DNA of 64,000 bases from CAZMZF01 sp964570765 (GCA_964570765.1 CAZMZF010000002.1:114142-178141), one strand, 5' to 3'; counted from the stretch's first letter, positions 1 through 9,378 are shown. Numbers and translations are program-made. Notes: generated by a model not told the origin, from the sequence alone.

Positions 1-2170
1 GTTTTCCCTTTAATACCTGGTGAAAAAGCTGTGCATTGACTATGGCAATTGCAGCTTGGTTAGTGATGTTTATCAAAAACTGCAGATCCTCTTCAGAAAA
101 GGCATTTTTCTCGTAACTTGCCACCGCTAATACCCCTAACACTTTATCCCCGGACATCATCGGTACTCCCATCCAGGAAGAGGAGATCTTTTCATTTCCA
201 ACCGTCTCGATCTTTATAGGCAATCTATGGATCTCGGATTCGGCATCGCAGATAAGCAAAGGCTTTTTAGTCTTGATTACATAACTTACCTTTCCCTCGC
301 CTACGGGAGTAGTGGTCTTGGAGAAGCGTTTTCCGTCATCAATTAAGATCTCGAAATTCAACCTATCGTTTTTTTCATCATGTAAAGCCACATAATAAGA
401 AGGGGTATTTATCACTAAGGTTAATTGCTGATATATGTGTTCTAAAAGCCGGTCTAAATCCAGGGTAGAGTTCACTACTCGGCCTACTTCATTTAAGACC
501 GAAAGCTCTTGAATTTTCTTTTCGCTGTTAGCATAGAGCCTGGCGTTTTCTAAGGCTACAGCAGCCTGATTGGCAATGGATTGAAGAAGTTGTAGATCTT
601 CATCTTCGAAGAAATCGATTTTGTTGCTCTGGACATCTAAAACCCCCAAAATTTTACCCTGCAATTCGATCGGAACGGCTAATTCAGATCTGGTGTCCTT
701 TAATCCCTCAAAATAATAATAGCGTGGATCAGAGTGCACGTCTCTTACTAACAACGGCTGGTTATTTTCCACCACCCAACCTATGATACTTTTTTCTTTT
801 AAATCTAAGTAGTGATTATGTGAACTATGTTTCCCTTTGTCCTCCTCATATACAGATTTTATAATGAACTTGTCCTTTTGAATTAAGCCGATAGTCACAC
901 TATAGTAACTCAATTCTGAGTAAAGCAAATTGATAACCTCTTCCAAAACCTTCTCAATTTCCAGGATAGAGGTGATCTTTAAACCGATCTGGTTGATAAC
1001 CCTTAGACGTCTGGCTTTGTTGGTCTCCTTTAGATATAACTGAACATTTTCAATCCCGACCCCGACCTGGTTGGCAATAGAAGAGAGAAGATCAATATTC
1101 TCTTCAGTAAAATGGTTAGGTTCCACGCTTGCCAGGACCATTAATCCTATTAAGTTCTCCTTGGATTTTAAAGGGATACAGAGATAAGTTTGAATTCCCA
1201 GGTCTTTTGCCTCCGAGGAGATGAAATCATTTAACTCAGCCAGAGGATTGTTTTTTAACCACTTCAGTGGCTCAAGAAACTTTTTCGCCCAGGGCTCATC
1301 AATATTCGCCACTCTTTTCTTATCATACATATAAGATTCGAGACCTAAAAATGCCTCCAGAACCAGCCGGTTATTTTTTATGATATGAATTCCTGCATAA
1401 TCAGCTTTGGTGATTTGTTTAATGATCCTGACGGTATCATAATAAATCAATTTAAGGTCCATGGTCTGACTGATGGTGGAGATAACCGAGTTAATGGCTG
1501 AGAGCTCGTGGACTTTTTTCTGGAGCTTCTCATCAGTTAACTCAAATAACTGGGCATTCTCTATAGCGGTGGCGGCCTGGTTGGCAAAAATCTCTAAAAG
1601 CTCGGTTTGATCTGGAGTGAACATCCCGGCGATAGTTCTATTCTCTAAATAGATTAAGCCTAAGAGCTTCTGTTTTCTTTTCAGGGGGACGCAGAGGATC
1701 GATTTTAATTGTAAATCTAAAATACTGTGTTGATTCTTGAATTTTTCGTCCTGTGAGGCGTTCTGTAAGAAAACTGTTTTCTGGGTTTCCATTGCCTCGC
1801 GGATCACGCTTCGGCTTATCTCAAACTCGGCGCTTTCGATCTCCTCTTTAGCCAGATTATGAGCCACTTTGAACTCTAAACCGCCATCATCTTTTAAGGA
1901 GATCAGATAACCGTATTCTGCTTTGGTCATCTCTATGACCTGGTCCATAACATAGCTTAAAAGTCGCTCCAGCTTTAAATTGGAATTCATAGCATTACTG
2001 ATCTCTAAAAGCTGGCGCAGGGATTGGTCCTGGAAATGACTCTGTCTGGCTTTATCCAGCTCGATGGCTCCAATTTCTGCTTCCTCTAAGTCGTTCTCCA
2101 TTGATCTGAAGACTTCGGCGCCTTCATAAGAGGAGGAGGTACTTTTCTTTTTCAAGTCTGAGGTGATCAT
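1..2170 (-). CDS. Multi-GAF-domain sensor protein (partial, C-terminus outside window)
   Basis: The frame is open from the ATG at 2170 to the window edge, giving at least 723 residues. Four GAF-type modules follow each other. Each closes with a characteristic helix: FANQAATAIENAQLF near residue 200, IANQVGVGIENVQLY near 370, IANQAAVALENARLY near 535 and ITNQAAIAIVNAQLF near 705. GAF domains bind small ligands or sense redox state in the cytoplasm; the ligand here cannot be told. AGGT lies 7 bases before the ATG. The gene starts 32 bp after the stop of the kinase-ATPase-TPR gene, so the two are probably co-transcribed. The missing C-terminus could carry a histidine kinase, phosphatase or cyclase domain. 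Confidence 0.85.
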   Translation of the reverse strand, partial: MITSDLKKKSTSSSYEGAEVFRSMENDLEEAEIGAIELDKARQSHFQDQSLRQLLEISNAMNSNLKLERLLSYVMDQVIEMTKAEYGYLISLKDDGGLEFKVAHNLAKEEIESAEFEISRSVIREAMETQKTVFLQNASQDEKFKNQHSILDLQLKSILCVPLKRKQKLLGLIYLENRTIAGMFTPDQTELLEIFANQAATAIENAQLFELTDEKLQKKVHELSAINSVISTISQTMDLKLIYYDTVRIIKQITKADYAGIHIIKNNRLVLEAFLGLESYMYDKKRVANIDEPWAKKFLEPLKWLKNNPLAELNDFISSEAKDLGIQTYLCIPLKSKENLIGLMVLASVEPNHFTEENIDLLSSIANQVGVGIENVQLYLKETNKARRLRVINQIGLKITSILEIEKVLEEVINLLYSELSYYSVTIGLIQKDKFIIKSVYEEDKGKHSSHNHYLDLKEKSIIGWVVENNQPLLVRDVHSDPRYYYFEGLKDTRSELAVPIELQGKILGVLDVQSNKIDFFEDEDLQLLQSIANQAAVALENARLYANSEKKIQELSVLNEVGRVVNSTLDLDRLLEHIYQQLTLVINTPSYYVALHDEKNDRLNFEILIDDGKRFSKTTTPVGEGKVSYVIKTKKPLLICDAESEIHRLPIKIETVGNEKISSSWMGVPMMSGDKVLGVLAVASYEKNAFSEEDLQFLINITNQAAIAIVNAQLFHQVLKGK

Positions 2171-2202
2171 TAGAAAAACCTCATATTTTTTTAATAGGAT
2201 CT

Positions 2203-5200
2203 TTAAGCCACTCCCACTAAAGCCCTACTATGAGTTTTGATTTCTTCTTTCAGGCGAGAGGTATCTTTCCTTAGCTGAATTTTCTTGGGCTCTGAAAGAT
2301 ATGAGCTGCGGAATTGTTCCGGCACCTTGGCATAGATCTCCCTGAGAACGTTTACCGCTTTTTTATAAAATTTTATAGATTGGGTGTATCTTTGCTGAGA
2401 CTGATATAGATTGCCCAAGCTGGCTAAAATCTCCCATTGCAGTTCTGGTTTCTGCAGTGATTCAGCTTTATCCAGGGCAGTTTTCAGGTCTTTTTCGATT
2501 TCCTCATAAGAGAAATCTTCCTGATCCCAGTTTGAGTTCTTAGCTTTAAGCTTACCCCTACCCTGAAGGAGAAGGGTGGAAAGGATAAGGCCGACGTCCT
2601 GAGACTCCTCTGAAAGCTTGAGGGCATTTTTTATTAGCTCAAAAGCCAGGGAATAGTTTCCGGTTTCCAAGTTAAGCTCTGCCCAGGATTTTAAACCTTC
2701 AGCTTCTCCAGGTTTACTATTTAATTCCTGATAGATTTTGATGGCTTTCTGCAAATACCTCTCTGATTTAAACCATTCACCTTTGATCCGATAGATGTCA
2801 CCCAAAAGGTTAAAGGTGCCCGCTTTTCCAAAAGAATCTTTTAATTTACATTTTAAAGTATAACTTTTATGTGAACATTCTATGGCTTTGTCCAGCTCAT
2901 TTAAAAACTGATAGATACATCCCTGGTTATGAGCGTTGATTGAAGTATTCCAGACTGCCCCTACCTTCTCAGACATCTCCATACATTTCTGGTTATGCTC
3001 TAAAGCTGAGCGATAATCTGCCTGATCTAAACTGATATTGGCTATGTTGCTCAAGGGGATGATAACTGAGGAGCGTGCTCCAATGCGGGAATAAATAGAA
3101 GCGCTCCTTTTATAGTTTCGTAAGGCTTCGGCAAAGCTTCCTTTTTTGTAATAGGCATTTCCTAAGTTATTGTAGGAGCCGGCCATGGCATTGGTGTCTC
3201 CCATTTTCTCGCGCAAAGAAAGGCTTTTCTGGTAATATTCGATAGCCTGATCGTAACTGCCTCGATCGAAAGAGATGTTGCCCAAGTTATTGTAAGGAGA
3301 AGAAATCTCCTGCTCATCTTTTATTTTCTGAAAGATTTCAATACTTTTCCGATAATATTCGCTTGCCTGATCATATTTACCCTGATACCAGTGAACCACC
3401 CCGGTAGCATTAAAGAGTTTTCCAACCTCTTTCTGGGAAGCGTGGTCATTTTTATCTTCTAAGATTTTAAGGGCTTTTTCGTAAAATCCTTTAGCCGGAT
3501 CGAACTCCCCTTTACGACTATGTACAAATCCGGAATCATAACAGAGACGAGCCATCTCCCAGGTGTTCTCTTCTGGTTCAAGATACTGCATACCTTTTTT
3601 CAGATGTTCTAAAGCCAGATCATATTCTCCTTTTTTCTCATAGATCATCCCGATTTTTTCATAGGCCCTGGCTTTTTTCCTGGGTTCAGGACAGATCTTA
3701 ACCCATTCTTCAAATTTTTGAATGGCCAGGTCGTATTTGCCCAGGAGCTGGTAGAGCTCGACGATGTTCTCGAATACTTTCGATTCAACCTTATAATTAT
3801 TTTTCTTGGCTAAAAGGAGAAGGGCATTCTCGAAGAATTTGATTGCCTCATTATTAGCATATATTTTCTGGCTGCGTCTGCCAGCTAAAAGGGAATAGCT
3901 CAAAGCTCTTTTTTCATCCGGAGAGCATTTGAAATGGTAGGCTAATTCCTCGGAATGGGCTTTTCGATTAGATCTATAGAAATCTTCTAAAAAAGATCCC
4001 AGGGTTTGGTGCAACTCCTTCCTTAATTCCGAATCCATCTCTTCGTAGATCACATCCCGAAGCTGTGCATTGGTGAAGGAATAAACCCCGGTTTCTCTTT
4101 TGTGATCAAGTTCTACGATTTCCATTTTCTGTAAAGCCTTCAGTCCTGAAGTTAATCCATCTTTAAACTGGCTTACTGCTTTCTGCAAAAGTTCAGTTTC
4201 GATTGGTCGATTGAAAACCGCTAAACATTGCGCAACCCTTAAAAGGGAAGGCTCTAATTTCTTAATCCTTTCGGAGAGGATCCCTTTCATCGTCCTGGGG
4301 ATCTTTAACTCTGAGAAATCGAACTTCTCTAAGGACCAGAGAAGGTCTTTTCTGGAAAAGGACTTCTTCTCTAATATAGCTTTCATTACCTCCTGCAGGA
4401 AAAATGGATTTCCTCCGGTGAGCTCTTTTATTTTCTGAATGAAACCGGAGGGGAGGGTTTCCGTCCCCAGCATGGATTTGAGAAGCTCTTCTATCTCCTG
4501 AAGTTCAAAAGGCTCCAGACAGATCTCGTTGAGAAGTCCTTCAGCTTTAAGCTCCTGGTATTCGTTCTCAAAAAGAGTAGTTTCTTTTTCTTCTCCTTTT
4601 TCAGCATCCTGATAGCTTCCCAGGATCAATAGGGGATATCCTTTGATATTCCGGAAGATATAGCTTAAAAGCTCAAGGCTGGACTGATCAGCTAAATGGA
4701 GATCGTCGAAGCTGAAGACCGAAAGGGTGGATTCGCTGAACTCTAAAAAGAGCTGAGTGACCGCATCGTAAAGTTTGAGCTTTTCCTGTTCAGGATTGAG
4801 TCTGGTCAGCTCGGTTCTGGATTCGGATTGGAATGATTCCGGAATAAGTTTCTGTAGAATCCAGCTATATCTCTTTAAAGAGCTATCCTCAAATAAAGGA
4901 TATACCTGTTTCAAGATCTCTTTGATCGGCTGGTAAGGGGTGCTGCTTTCGGAGGTGACTTTTACAGAGAAGTAGTGTAGCTTATTTAGCTGGATCTGAT
5001 ATTTGAATTCGTTGAGAAGGCGGGTTTTTCCTATACCGCTTCTCCCCCGAACTAAAATGAAACCACCTTTCTTGTCTTTAAGTAATTTCTGTAGATGTTC
5101 CTGAAATGAAGAACGTTCTTTTTGTCTTCCGATGAGCTTACCGCTTAATAGATAGTCTTTCTCTGTAGCCGGTATATCGATCTGGAAATCTTTCTGAGCT

Positions 5201-6006
5201 AAATTATTTAAAGCTTCGATGATCTCGTTGGCACTCTGGTAACGGTTCTCAGGATTTTTGGAAAGCAGTCTCAGGATGATAGTCTGGAGTGGGTCCGAGA
5301 TATCGGATTTAATCCTCTGCGGCGGTGTGGGATCCTGTTCTATCTGATTTTTCAAAATCTCTACTGGGCTTTTTCCATCGAAAGGTAGCTTTCGGGTTGA
5401 AACCTGATAAAGCACAACTCCTAAGGAGTATAGATCTGAAAGACGAGACGAAGGTTTTCCTGAGGCGATTTCCGGAGCAATGTAGTGCGCAGTACCCTTG
5501 ATTTTGCCCGGGGTAGGTTTTTCCTCAGCCAGGCCAAAGTCCATAAGTTTTGCCAGATACTTTCCTTTACCCGGATTTTGGATGAGGATATTCTCTGGCT
5601 TTAGGTCGTTATGCAGAAAACCCCTTAAATGGACATATTCCAAAGCCCTGCAGACTTGAACGATTAGCTCGTACAGCTCTTCACAAGATAGGTTCTCAGA
5701 AGCTTCAAAGAAATCTTTACCTTCAACATATTCCAGGGTGAAAAAAAATTCTTCCTCTCTGGAAGAAGAGCCTCGAATTATTCCAAAATCATAAACTTCA
5801 GCCAGATTGGGATGGTGTAACTCGGTCAGTGATTTAAACTCATTTTTAAATCTTTCTAAAGCGGGAAGTTTCTGTTGCTCAGCTTTGATGGTCTTGAGGG
5901 CGATCTTTTTATTATTCTCTAAACTATCCTCTGCTAAAAAAACTGATCCCATCCCCCCTTCCCCTAACTTCCTTACAATCCTGTATCGATTATTGATAAC
6001 CTCCAT
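2203..6006 (-). CDS. Serine/threonine kinase - AAA/STAND ATPase - TPR regulator
   Basis: 1267 residues in three parts. Residues 8-270 are a Hanks-type kinase with the glycine loop GEGGMG (15-20), K38, the catalytic loop HNDLKPEN (132-139), DFG (156-158) and APE (177-179), all intact. Residues 292-700 are a predicted ATPase with Walker A GRSGIGKT (321-328) and a Walker B ending in DD (434-435). The rest is a long TPR array with repeats such as YNNLGNISFDRGSYDQAIEYY. This is the PknK-like layout: the kinase likely phosphorylates partners under control of the ATPase/TPR sensor. No membrane segment was seen, so it is cytoplasmic. It heads a pair with the multi-GAF gene. The signal and targets are unknown. 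Confidence 0.92.
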   Translation of the reverse strand: MEVINNRYRIVRKLGEGGMGSVFLAEDSLENNKKIALKTIKAEQQKLPALERFKNEFKSLTELHHPNLAEVYDFGIIRGSSSREEEFFFTLEYVEGKDFFEASENLSCEELYELIVQVCRALEYVHLRGFLHNDLKPENILIQNPGKGKYLAKLMDFGLAEEKPTPGKIKGTAHYIAPEIASGKPSSRLSDLYSLGVVLYQVSTRKLPFDGKSPVEILKNQIEQDPTPPQRIKSDISDPLQTIILRLLSKNPENRYQSANEIIEALNNLAQKDFQIDIPATEKDYLLSGKLIGRQKERSSFQEHLQKLLKDKKGGFILVRGRSGIGKTRLLNEFKYQIQLNKLHYFSVKVTSESSTPYQPIKEILKQVYPLFEDSSLKRYSWILQKLIPESFQSESRTELTRLNPEQEKLKLYDAVTQLFLEFSESTLSVFSFDDLHLADQSSLELLSYIFRNIKGYPLLILGSYQDAEKGEEKETTLFENEYQELKAEGLLNEICLEPFELQEIEELLKSMLGTETLPSGFIQKIKELTGGNPFFLQEVMKAILEKKSFSRKDLLWSLEKFDFSELKIPRTMKGILSERIKKLEPSLLRVAQCLAVFNRPIETELLQKAVSQFKDGLTSGLKALQKMEIVELDHKRETGVYSFTNAQLRDVIYEEMDSELRKELHQTLGSFLEDFYRSNRKAHSEELAYHFKCSPDEKRALSYSLLAGRRSQKIYANNEAIKFFENALLLLAKKNNYKVESKVFENIVELYQLLGKYDLAIQKFEEWVKICPEPRKKARAYEKIGMIYEKKGEYDLALEHLKKGMQYLEPEENTWEMARLCYDSGFVHSRKGEFDPAKGFYEKALKILEDKNDHASQKEVGKLFNATGVVHWYQGKYDQASEYYRKSIEIFQKIKDEQEISSPYNNLGNISFDRGSYDQAIEYYQKSLSLREKMGDTNAMAGSYNNLGNAYYKKGSFAEALRNYKRSASIYSRIGARSSVIIPLSNIANISLDQADYRSALEHNQKCMEMSEKVGAVWNTSINAHNQGCIYQFLNELDKAIECSHKSYTLKCKLKDSFGKAGTFNLLGDIYRIKGEWFKSERYLQKAIKIYQELNSKPGEAEGLKSWAELNLETGNYSLAFELIKNALKLSEESQDVGLILSTLLLQGRGKLKAKNSNWDQEDFSYEEIEKDLKTALDKAESLQKPELQWEILASLGNLYQSQQRYTQSIKFYKKAVNVLREIYAKVPEQFRSSYLSEPKKIQLRKDTSRLKEEIKTHSRALVGVA

Positions 6007-6150
6007 GGGAGTTTACATCCTTTGTTTGAGAACCTTAAGACCGCTTTAATTCTTTTTTTCATTATCGACAGACTTGACCTAAAATTTAATCTGGATAGTC
6101 TATATCGATAAAGGGGAGACTGATTTTATGGATATTTATTGAAGAATAGA

Positions 6151-6190
6151 GGTGAGGAGTAAGACGTGAGACGGTAGATGTGAGATGAAA
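6151..6190. repeat. Degenerate short-period repeat
   Basis: The stretch repeats GTGAG/AGACG words (gtaagacgtgagacggtag and onward) with about a 10-base period. Closely similar text recurs at 33275-33303, 33321-33350 and 33456-33483. It lies in the 242-bp gap between the SDR and kinase genes. No coding or regulatory role is visible. Confidence 0.6.
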
Positions 6191-6248
6191 AATGAATAAT
6201 ATAAGATCAAAGTATGTAATGTAAATAGTTTAAGAACCTAATAAATTC

Positions 6249-7013
6249 TTATCCTATCAGGACTGCTCCTCCATTTACATTTATAATTTCACCGGTGATG
6301 AATGTGGCTAAGTCGGAAGCCAAGAATAAGATGGCTCCCGCAATTTCTTCGGGCTGAGCGGCCCTCCCCAGAGGGATTTGATTTAAAATCCACTTCCTAT
6401 CTTTTCCAATCAGTGAGCGGTGACTCATATCAGTATCTACCCAGCCCGGGGCGACACAATTTACTCGTATATTATATGATGCTAACTCAGTTGAAAGTGA
6501 TTTTGTCAGACTTATAACAGCTCCTTTGGAAGCGGCATAGTGGGAATGATAAGCCTCGCCTCTTTGCCCGGCAGTAGAAGAGATATTAATGATATTGCCG
6601 CCGCTTTGCTTTTTCATAAGAGGGACTACTTTAGTTGTCAGATAGAAGACGCTCTCCAAATTCACCCTTAAGGTTTCCTTTAGTTGAGTCTGGCTCATTT
6701 TATCTATGGGTGCATATTTCCAGATCCCGGCATTATTTATCAAGATGTCGATTTTGCCAAATTTTTTGAAAGCAAAATCGACCATCTTCTCGCACTGAGT
6801 TTTTGAAGATAGGTCTGCTCTAAAAATTTCAGCTTGAACTCCTGAAGCTTTTGCCTTAGATGCAGTCTTTCCCGCCTCTTTTTTATTTCTGAAATAGTTT
6901 ATTATAAGATCAGAGCCGGCTTGGGCAAAAAGAAGGGCGGTGGCTTTTCCTATTCCCCTGGATGCTCCGGTGATTAAGGTTACCTTTCCCTTTAGGTTGA
7001 GAGTCATAGTCAT
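6249..7013 (-). CDS. SDR-family oxidoreductase (FabG-like)
   Basis: 254 residues, normal for a classical short-chain dehydrogenase/reductase. It has the NAD(P)-binding motif TGASRGIG, the NNAG motif, the catalytic Ser in ISSTAG and the YxxxK pair in YAASK, then PGWVDTDM after the active site. It probably reduces a 3-oxoacyl or similar carbonyl substrate with NAD(P)H in the cytoplasm. Start: an in-frame TTG lies 27 bases upstream, but AAGGAG stands 6 bases before the ATG at 7013, so I use that ATG. It stands alone, 242 bp from the kinase gene. Whether it is fatty-acid FabG or a sugar/alcohol dehydrogenase cannot be decided. Confidence 0.9.
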   Translation of the reverse strand: MTMTLNLKGKVTLITGASRGIGKATALLFAQAGSDLIINYFRNKKEAGKTASKAKASGVQAEIFRADLSSKTQCEKMVDFAFKKFGKIDILINNAGIWKYAPIDKMSQTQLKETLRVNLESVFYLTTKVVPLMKKQSGGNIINISSTAGQRGEAYHSHYAASKGAVISLTKSLSTELASYNIRVNCVAPGWVDTDMSHRSLIGKDRKWILNQIPLGRAAQPEEIAGAILFLASDLATFITGEIINVNGGAVLIG

Positions 7014-7052
7014 TTTGAACTCCTTTGTTTTTTTAACCAAGATAAAAGAGGT

Positions 7053-7112
7053 GTAGGGGTGGAGCTTGTCTCCACCCGCAACTACCAGGGAGGAGATGAA
7101 CTCCGCCCCTAC
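7053..7112. repeat. Compound GTAG palindrome, cassette type A
   Basis: A 60-bp unit bounded by GTAGGGG and CCCCTAC. It contains a first hairpin GGGTGGAG-cttgt-CTCCACCC, a link with ACCAGGG, and a second small hairpin GGAG-atgaa-CTCC. The same frame with a different second hairpin is at 28760-28817. It lies just upstream of the SDR gene start. Confidence 0.85.
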
Positions 7113-7207
7113 GAAGGTTATCTAAGATAAAAGTTTGTGAAAAGATTGCAAGTTAAAAAGCAGATTGAGATTGATAAATCCATATTGAGAGCAGCATGTG
7201 GGCTATA

Positions 7208-7410
7208 CACCCTCAAACGAGTTTGAGGGTGCCACCCTGAAATGAGAAAAAAGTAGAGTGCCATCCCCAAACTTGCTTTGGGGATGCCCTTGCGTCGTCA
7301 CTCCTGTGAGGACGCTCATACTTTTGTTGAGATGCATCGTATGCATCTCTATGTTTTTTGTGCAGAATAATATCAGGTGTTTGTAGAGACGCATAGCTAA
7401 GCGTCTCTAC
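7208..7410. repeat. Cluster of four palindromes upstream of the amidohydrolase gene
   Basis: Four separate hairpins. 7208-7231 is CACCCTCAAAC/GTTTGAGGGTG with a 2-base loop; identical arms recur at 9433-9456 and 26518-26541. 7262-7286 is CATCCCCAAA/TTTGGGGATG. 7329-7349 is GAGATGCAT/ATGCATCTC. 7383-7410 is GTAGAGACGC/GCGTCTCTAC with an 8-base loop. Together with 7053-7112 and 7555-7620 they fill most of the 625-bp gene-free stretch 7014-7638. No convincing gene is present there. Confidence 0.85.
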
Positions 7411-7513
7411 TTATTTTATATTCTTCGTTACCAAGGAGTGGCAATGCTACCACTGGACTTTTTTAACCTCACCCTTGATCCCTCTCCTTAAAAGGAGAGG
7501 GAAGAGTTTGTCC

Positions 7514-7543
7514 TTGACAAATTTCCACTTTTTTTGATATAAT
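7514..7543 (+). promoter_or_regulatory. Sigma-70-type promoter for the amidohydrolase gene
   Basis: A perfect -35 TTGACA (7514-7519) and a perfect -10 TATAAT (7538-7543) are separated by 18 bases. Transcription would start near 7550 and give a leader of about 90 bases. That leader contains both palindromes at 7555-7578 and 7594-7620. Confidence 0.75.
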
Positions 7544-7554
7544 TATTAAGTTGC

Positions 7555-7620
7555 GTAGGGACAGGGCTTGTCCCTGTCTAATGTTTGTTTTATGTAGGGG
7601 CGAGGTGACCTCGCCCCTAC
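7555..7620. repeat. Two GTAG palindromes in the predicted leader
   Basis: 7555-7578 reads GTAG then GACAGGG-cttgt-CCCTGTC. 7594-7620 is a 27-bp palindrome with arms GTAGGGGCGAGGT and ACCTCGCCCCTAC around a single central base. The second ends 18 bases before the start codon at 7639 and could fold in the mRNA leader. Confidence 0.9.
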
Positions 7621-7638
7621 AGCAAAAAATAAGAATAT

Positions 7639-9270
7639 ATGACCAAAGTTAGCTTAGTGCTTTTAAATGGTAAAATCGCCACTATGGATGATAAAAATCC
7701 CCGGGCGAATGCGTTAGTGATTTCTGGTGAGAGGATTATTTATTCAGGGGAAGATGATGTTGCCAGAGATTATATCACCAAAGAAACTGAGGTAATAGAT
7801 TTAAAAGGAAGACTGGTTTTGCCGGGGTTCAATGATGCGCATTTGCATTTCTTAGGTGGTGGGTTAACCTTATTGAGGGTTGATTTAAAGGACTGCAAGA
7901 GTTTTCAAGAGATAGAGAAAAGGTTAAGAGAGAAGGTTGGCAAATTTCAAGTCGGCTCCTGGATTTTAGGCAGGGGATGGGATCATACTCTTTTTAATCA
8001 AGGTAATTGGCCTGACAAAAGTTTTTTAGATGGCATAGCACCTCAGAATCCTGTTTTTCTGAAAAGGGTGGATGGGCATATCGGTTGGGCTAATAGTTTA
8101 GCTTTACAGTTGGCAGGGATAAATAGAGACACACCTTCTCCAGAAGGAGGTATTATAGTTAAAGATAGCCTGACAGGAGAGCCAACCGGGATTCTAATGG
8201 AAAAGGGAATGGATTTGATTGAGAAGATTATACCTAAACCTTCTTTGGATGAACTTACTTTGGCAATCAGAGAGGCGGCAAAGGAGACTAAAAGATACGG
8301 GATTACAAGTATTCAGGATAATTCTGACCTTGATGTGATTGAGGTTTATAAGAAACTCTTAGAAAAAAACGAGCTGAAAGTGAAAGTGAGTGAATGGCTT
8401 CCTTTAGAGTTAATCAAAAACCCAGAAGAGCTAAAGAAGTTGATTGAAACTTTTCCTCACAAAAACAATTTATTGAGGTTCGCTCTTCTGAAAATCATGG
8501 CAGACGGTACGCTTGGCTCACGCACCGCTTTTCTTTTTGAACCCTTTTCAGATGAACCTGATAAATCTGGAGCGCTTTTGCTGGAGGAAAAAGAGTTAGA
8601 AAAGATGGTATCTCTGGCAGATAAATTCGGGTATCAGGTGGGAATTCATGCTATCGGTGATAGAGCAAATCATATCGTTTTGAATATATATGAAAAGATT
8701 AAAGAGTTGAATCCGAAAAGAGAAAGAAGACATCGGATTGAACATTGTAGTGTCCTGGAAGAAATAGATATACCTCGTTTCGCCGAGTTGGGAGTAGTAG
8801 CCTCAGTTCAGCCAGCTTTCTGGAGCTCGGATAGAAAGTGGTTACAACAGAGATTGGGAAAAGAAAGATTAAAAAGAGCTTATCCCTTCAAGTCGCTTTT
8901 AGATTCAGGAGCGATTCTTTCTTTCGGAACTGATTGGCCGGTTGAATCTTTAAATCCGATGTTAGGGATATATTCAGCAGTGACCAGAGATGTAGAGGCA
9001 ATAAAATCCTTACGACCCGTAAAGACGCATAACGCTGCGTCTCTACAAAAGCTAACCATAGAACAGGCAGTTAAAGCTTATACTTTAGGTTCTGCTTATG
9101 CACAATTTCAGGAGAAAGAAAAGGGTTCTCTTGAAGCTGGTAAATTAGCAGATATAGTGGTTCTATCTAAAGACATTTTCAGTATTCCATCTGAGAAAAT
9201 TTTAGAGACAGAAGTGGAGTTGACGATTTTGGGTGGGGAGATAATTTTCTCGTGTAGGGGCGGAATTTAA
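7639..9270 (+). CDS. YtcJ-like metal-dependent amidohydrolase
   Basis: 543 residues, the usual length for the YtcJ/exoenzyme-regulatory-like branch of the amidohydrolase superfamily (TIM barrel with a small beta sandwich). The metal-binding HxH is in GFNDAHLHF. Later ligands and landmarks are IHAIGDRAN, RIEHCSVL and GTDWPVE with the conserved Asp. It probably hydrolyses an amide or imide bond; the substrate is unknown. A strong promoter is at 7514-7543 but no clear Shine-Dalgarno is seen. Oddities: a GTAG-type palindrome lies in frame at 9019-9046 (residues RPVKTHNAASLQ), and the last codons and stop fall inside another at 9254-9280. Confidence 0.88.
   Translation: MTKVSLVLLNGKIATMDDKNPRANALVISGERIIYSGEDDVARDYITKETEVIDLKGRLVLPGFNDAHLHFLGGGLTLLRVDLKDCKSFQEIEKRLREKVGKFQVGSWILGRGWDHTLFNQGNWPDKSFLDGIAPQNPVFLKRVDGHIGWANSLALQLAGINRDTPSPEGGIIVKDSLTGEPTGILMEKGMDLIEKIIPKPSLDELTLAIREAAKETKRYGITSIQDNSDLDVIEVYKKLLEKNELKVKVSEWLPLELIKNPEELKKLIETFPHKNNLLRFALLKIMADGTLGSRTAFLFEPFSDEPDKSGALLLEEKELEKMVSLADKFGYQVGIHAIGDRANHIVLNIYEKIKELNPKRERRHRIEHCSVLEEIDIPRFAELGVVASVQPAFWSSDRKWLQQRLGKERLKRAYPFKSLLDSGAILSFGTDWPVESLNPMLGIYSAVTRDVEAIKSLRPVKTHNAASLQKLTIEQAVKAYTLGSAYAQFQEKEKGSLEAGKLADIVVLSKDIFSIPSEKILETEVELTILGGEIIFSCRGGI
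9019..9046 (+). repeat. Palindrome inserted in frame within the amidohydrolase gene
   Basis: GTAAAGACGCA and GCGTCTCTAC arms flank a short loop. This is the same family as intergenic copies at 7383-7410, 15825-15852, 37923-37947 and 42485-42510. Here it is translated as part of the protein without breaking the frame. Confidence 0.85.
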
Positions 9271-9280
9271 CTCCGCCCTC
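9254..9280 (+). repeat. GTAG palindrome carrying the amidohydrolase stop codon
   Basis: GTAG is followed by GGGCGGA and, after a loop, TCCGCCC. The TAA at 9268-9270 lies in the loop, so the final residues (CRGGI) are encoded by the repeat. Confidence 0.8.
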
Positions 9281-9291
9281 ATATCCCAGGC

Positions 9292-9378
9292 TGTCATGCT
9301 GAGCGTAGCGAAGCATCTGAAACCAAAAGACGGGATTCTTCGGTCGTCTCGCCAGAGGCGGACTCCCCCAGAATGACA
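9292..9378. repeat. TGTCATGCTGAGC...GAATGACA interspersed repeat
   Basis: The 87-bp element starts TGTCATGCTGAGCGTAGCG and ends CAGAATGACA. This is the familiar bacterial interspersed repeat with TGTCAT/ATGACA ends. An internal block, cgccagaggcgg, resembles the short hairpins at 10669-10679 and 47101-47115. It fills most of the gap between the amidohydrolase and amrS. Confidence 0.7.

Noticed and set aside
7203..7394. Minus-strand open frame of 63 codons between repeats
   Set aside because: It is made entirely of palindromic repeat text, has no ribosome site and no family features.
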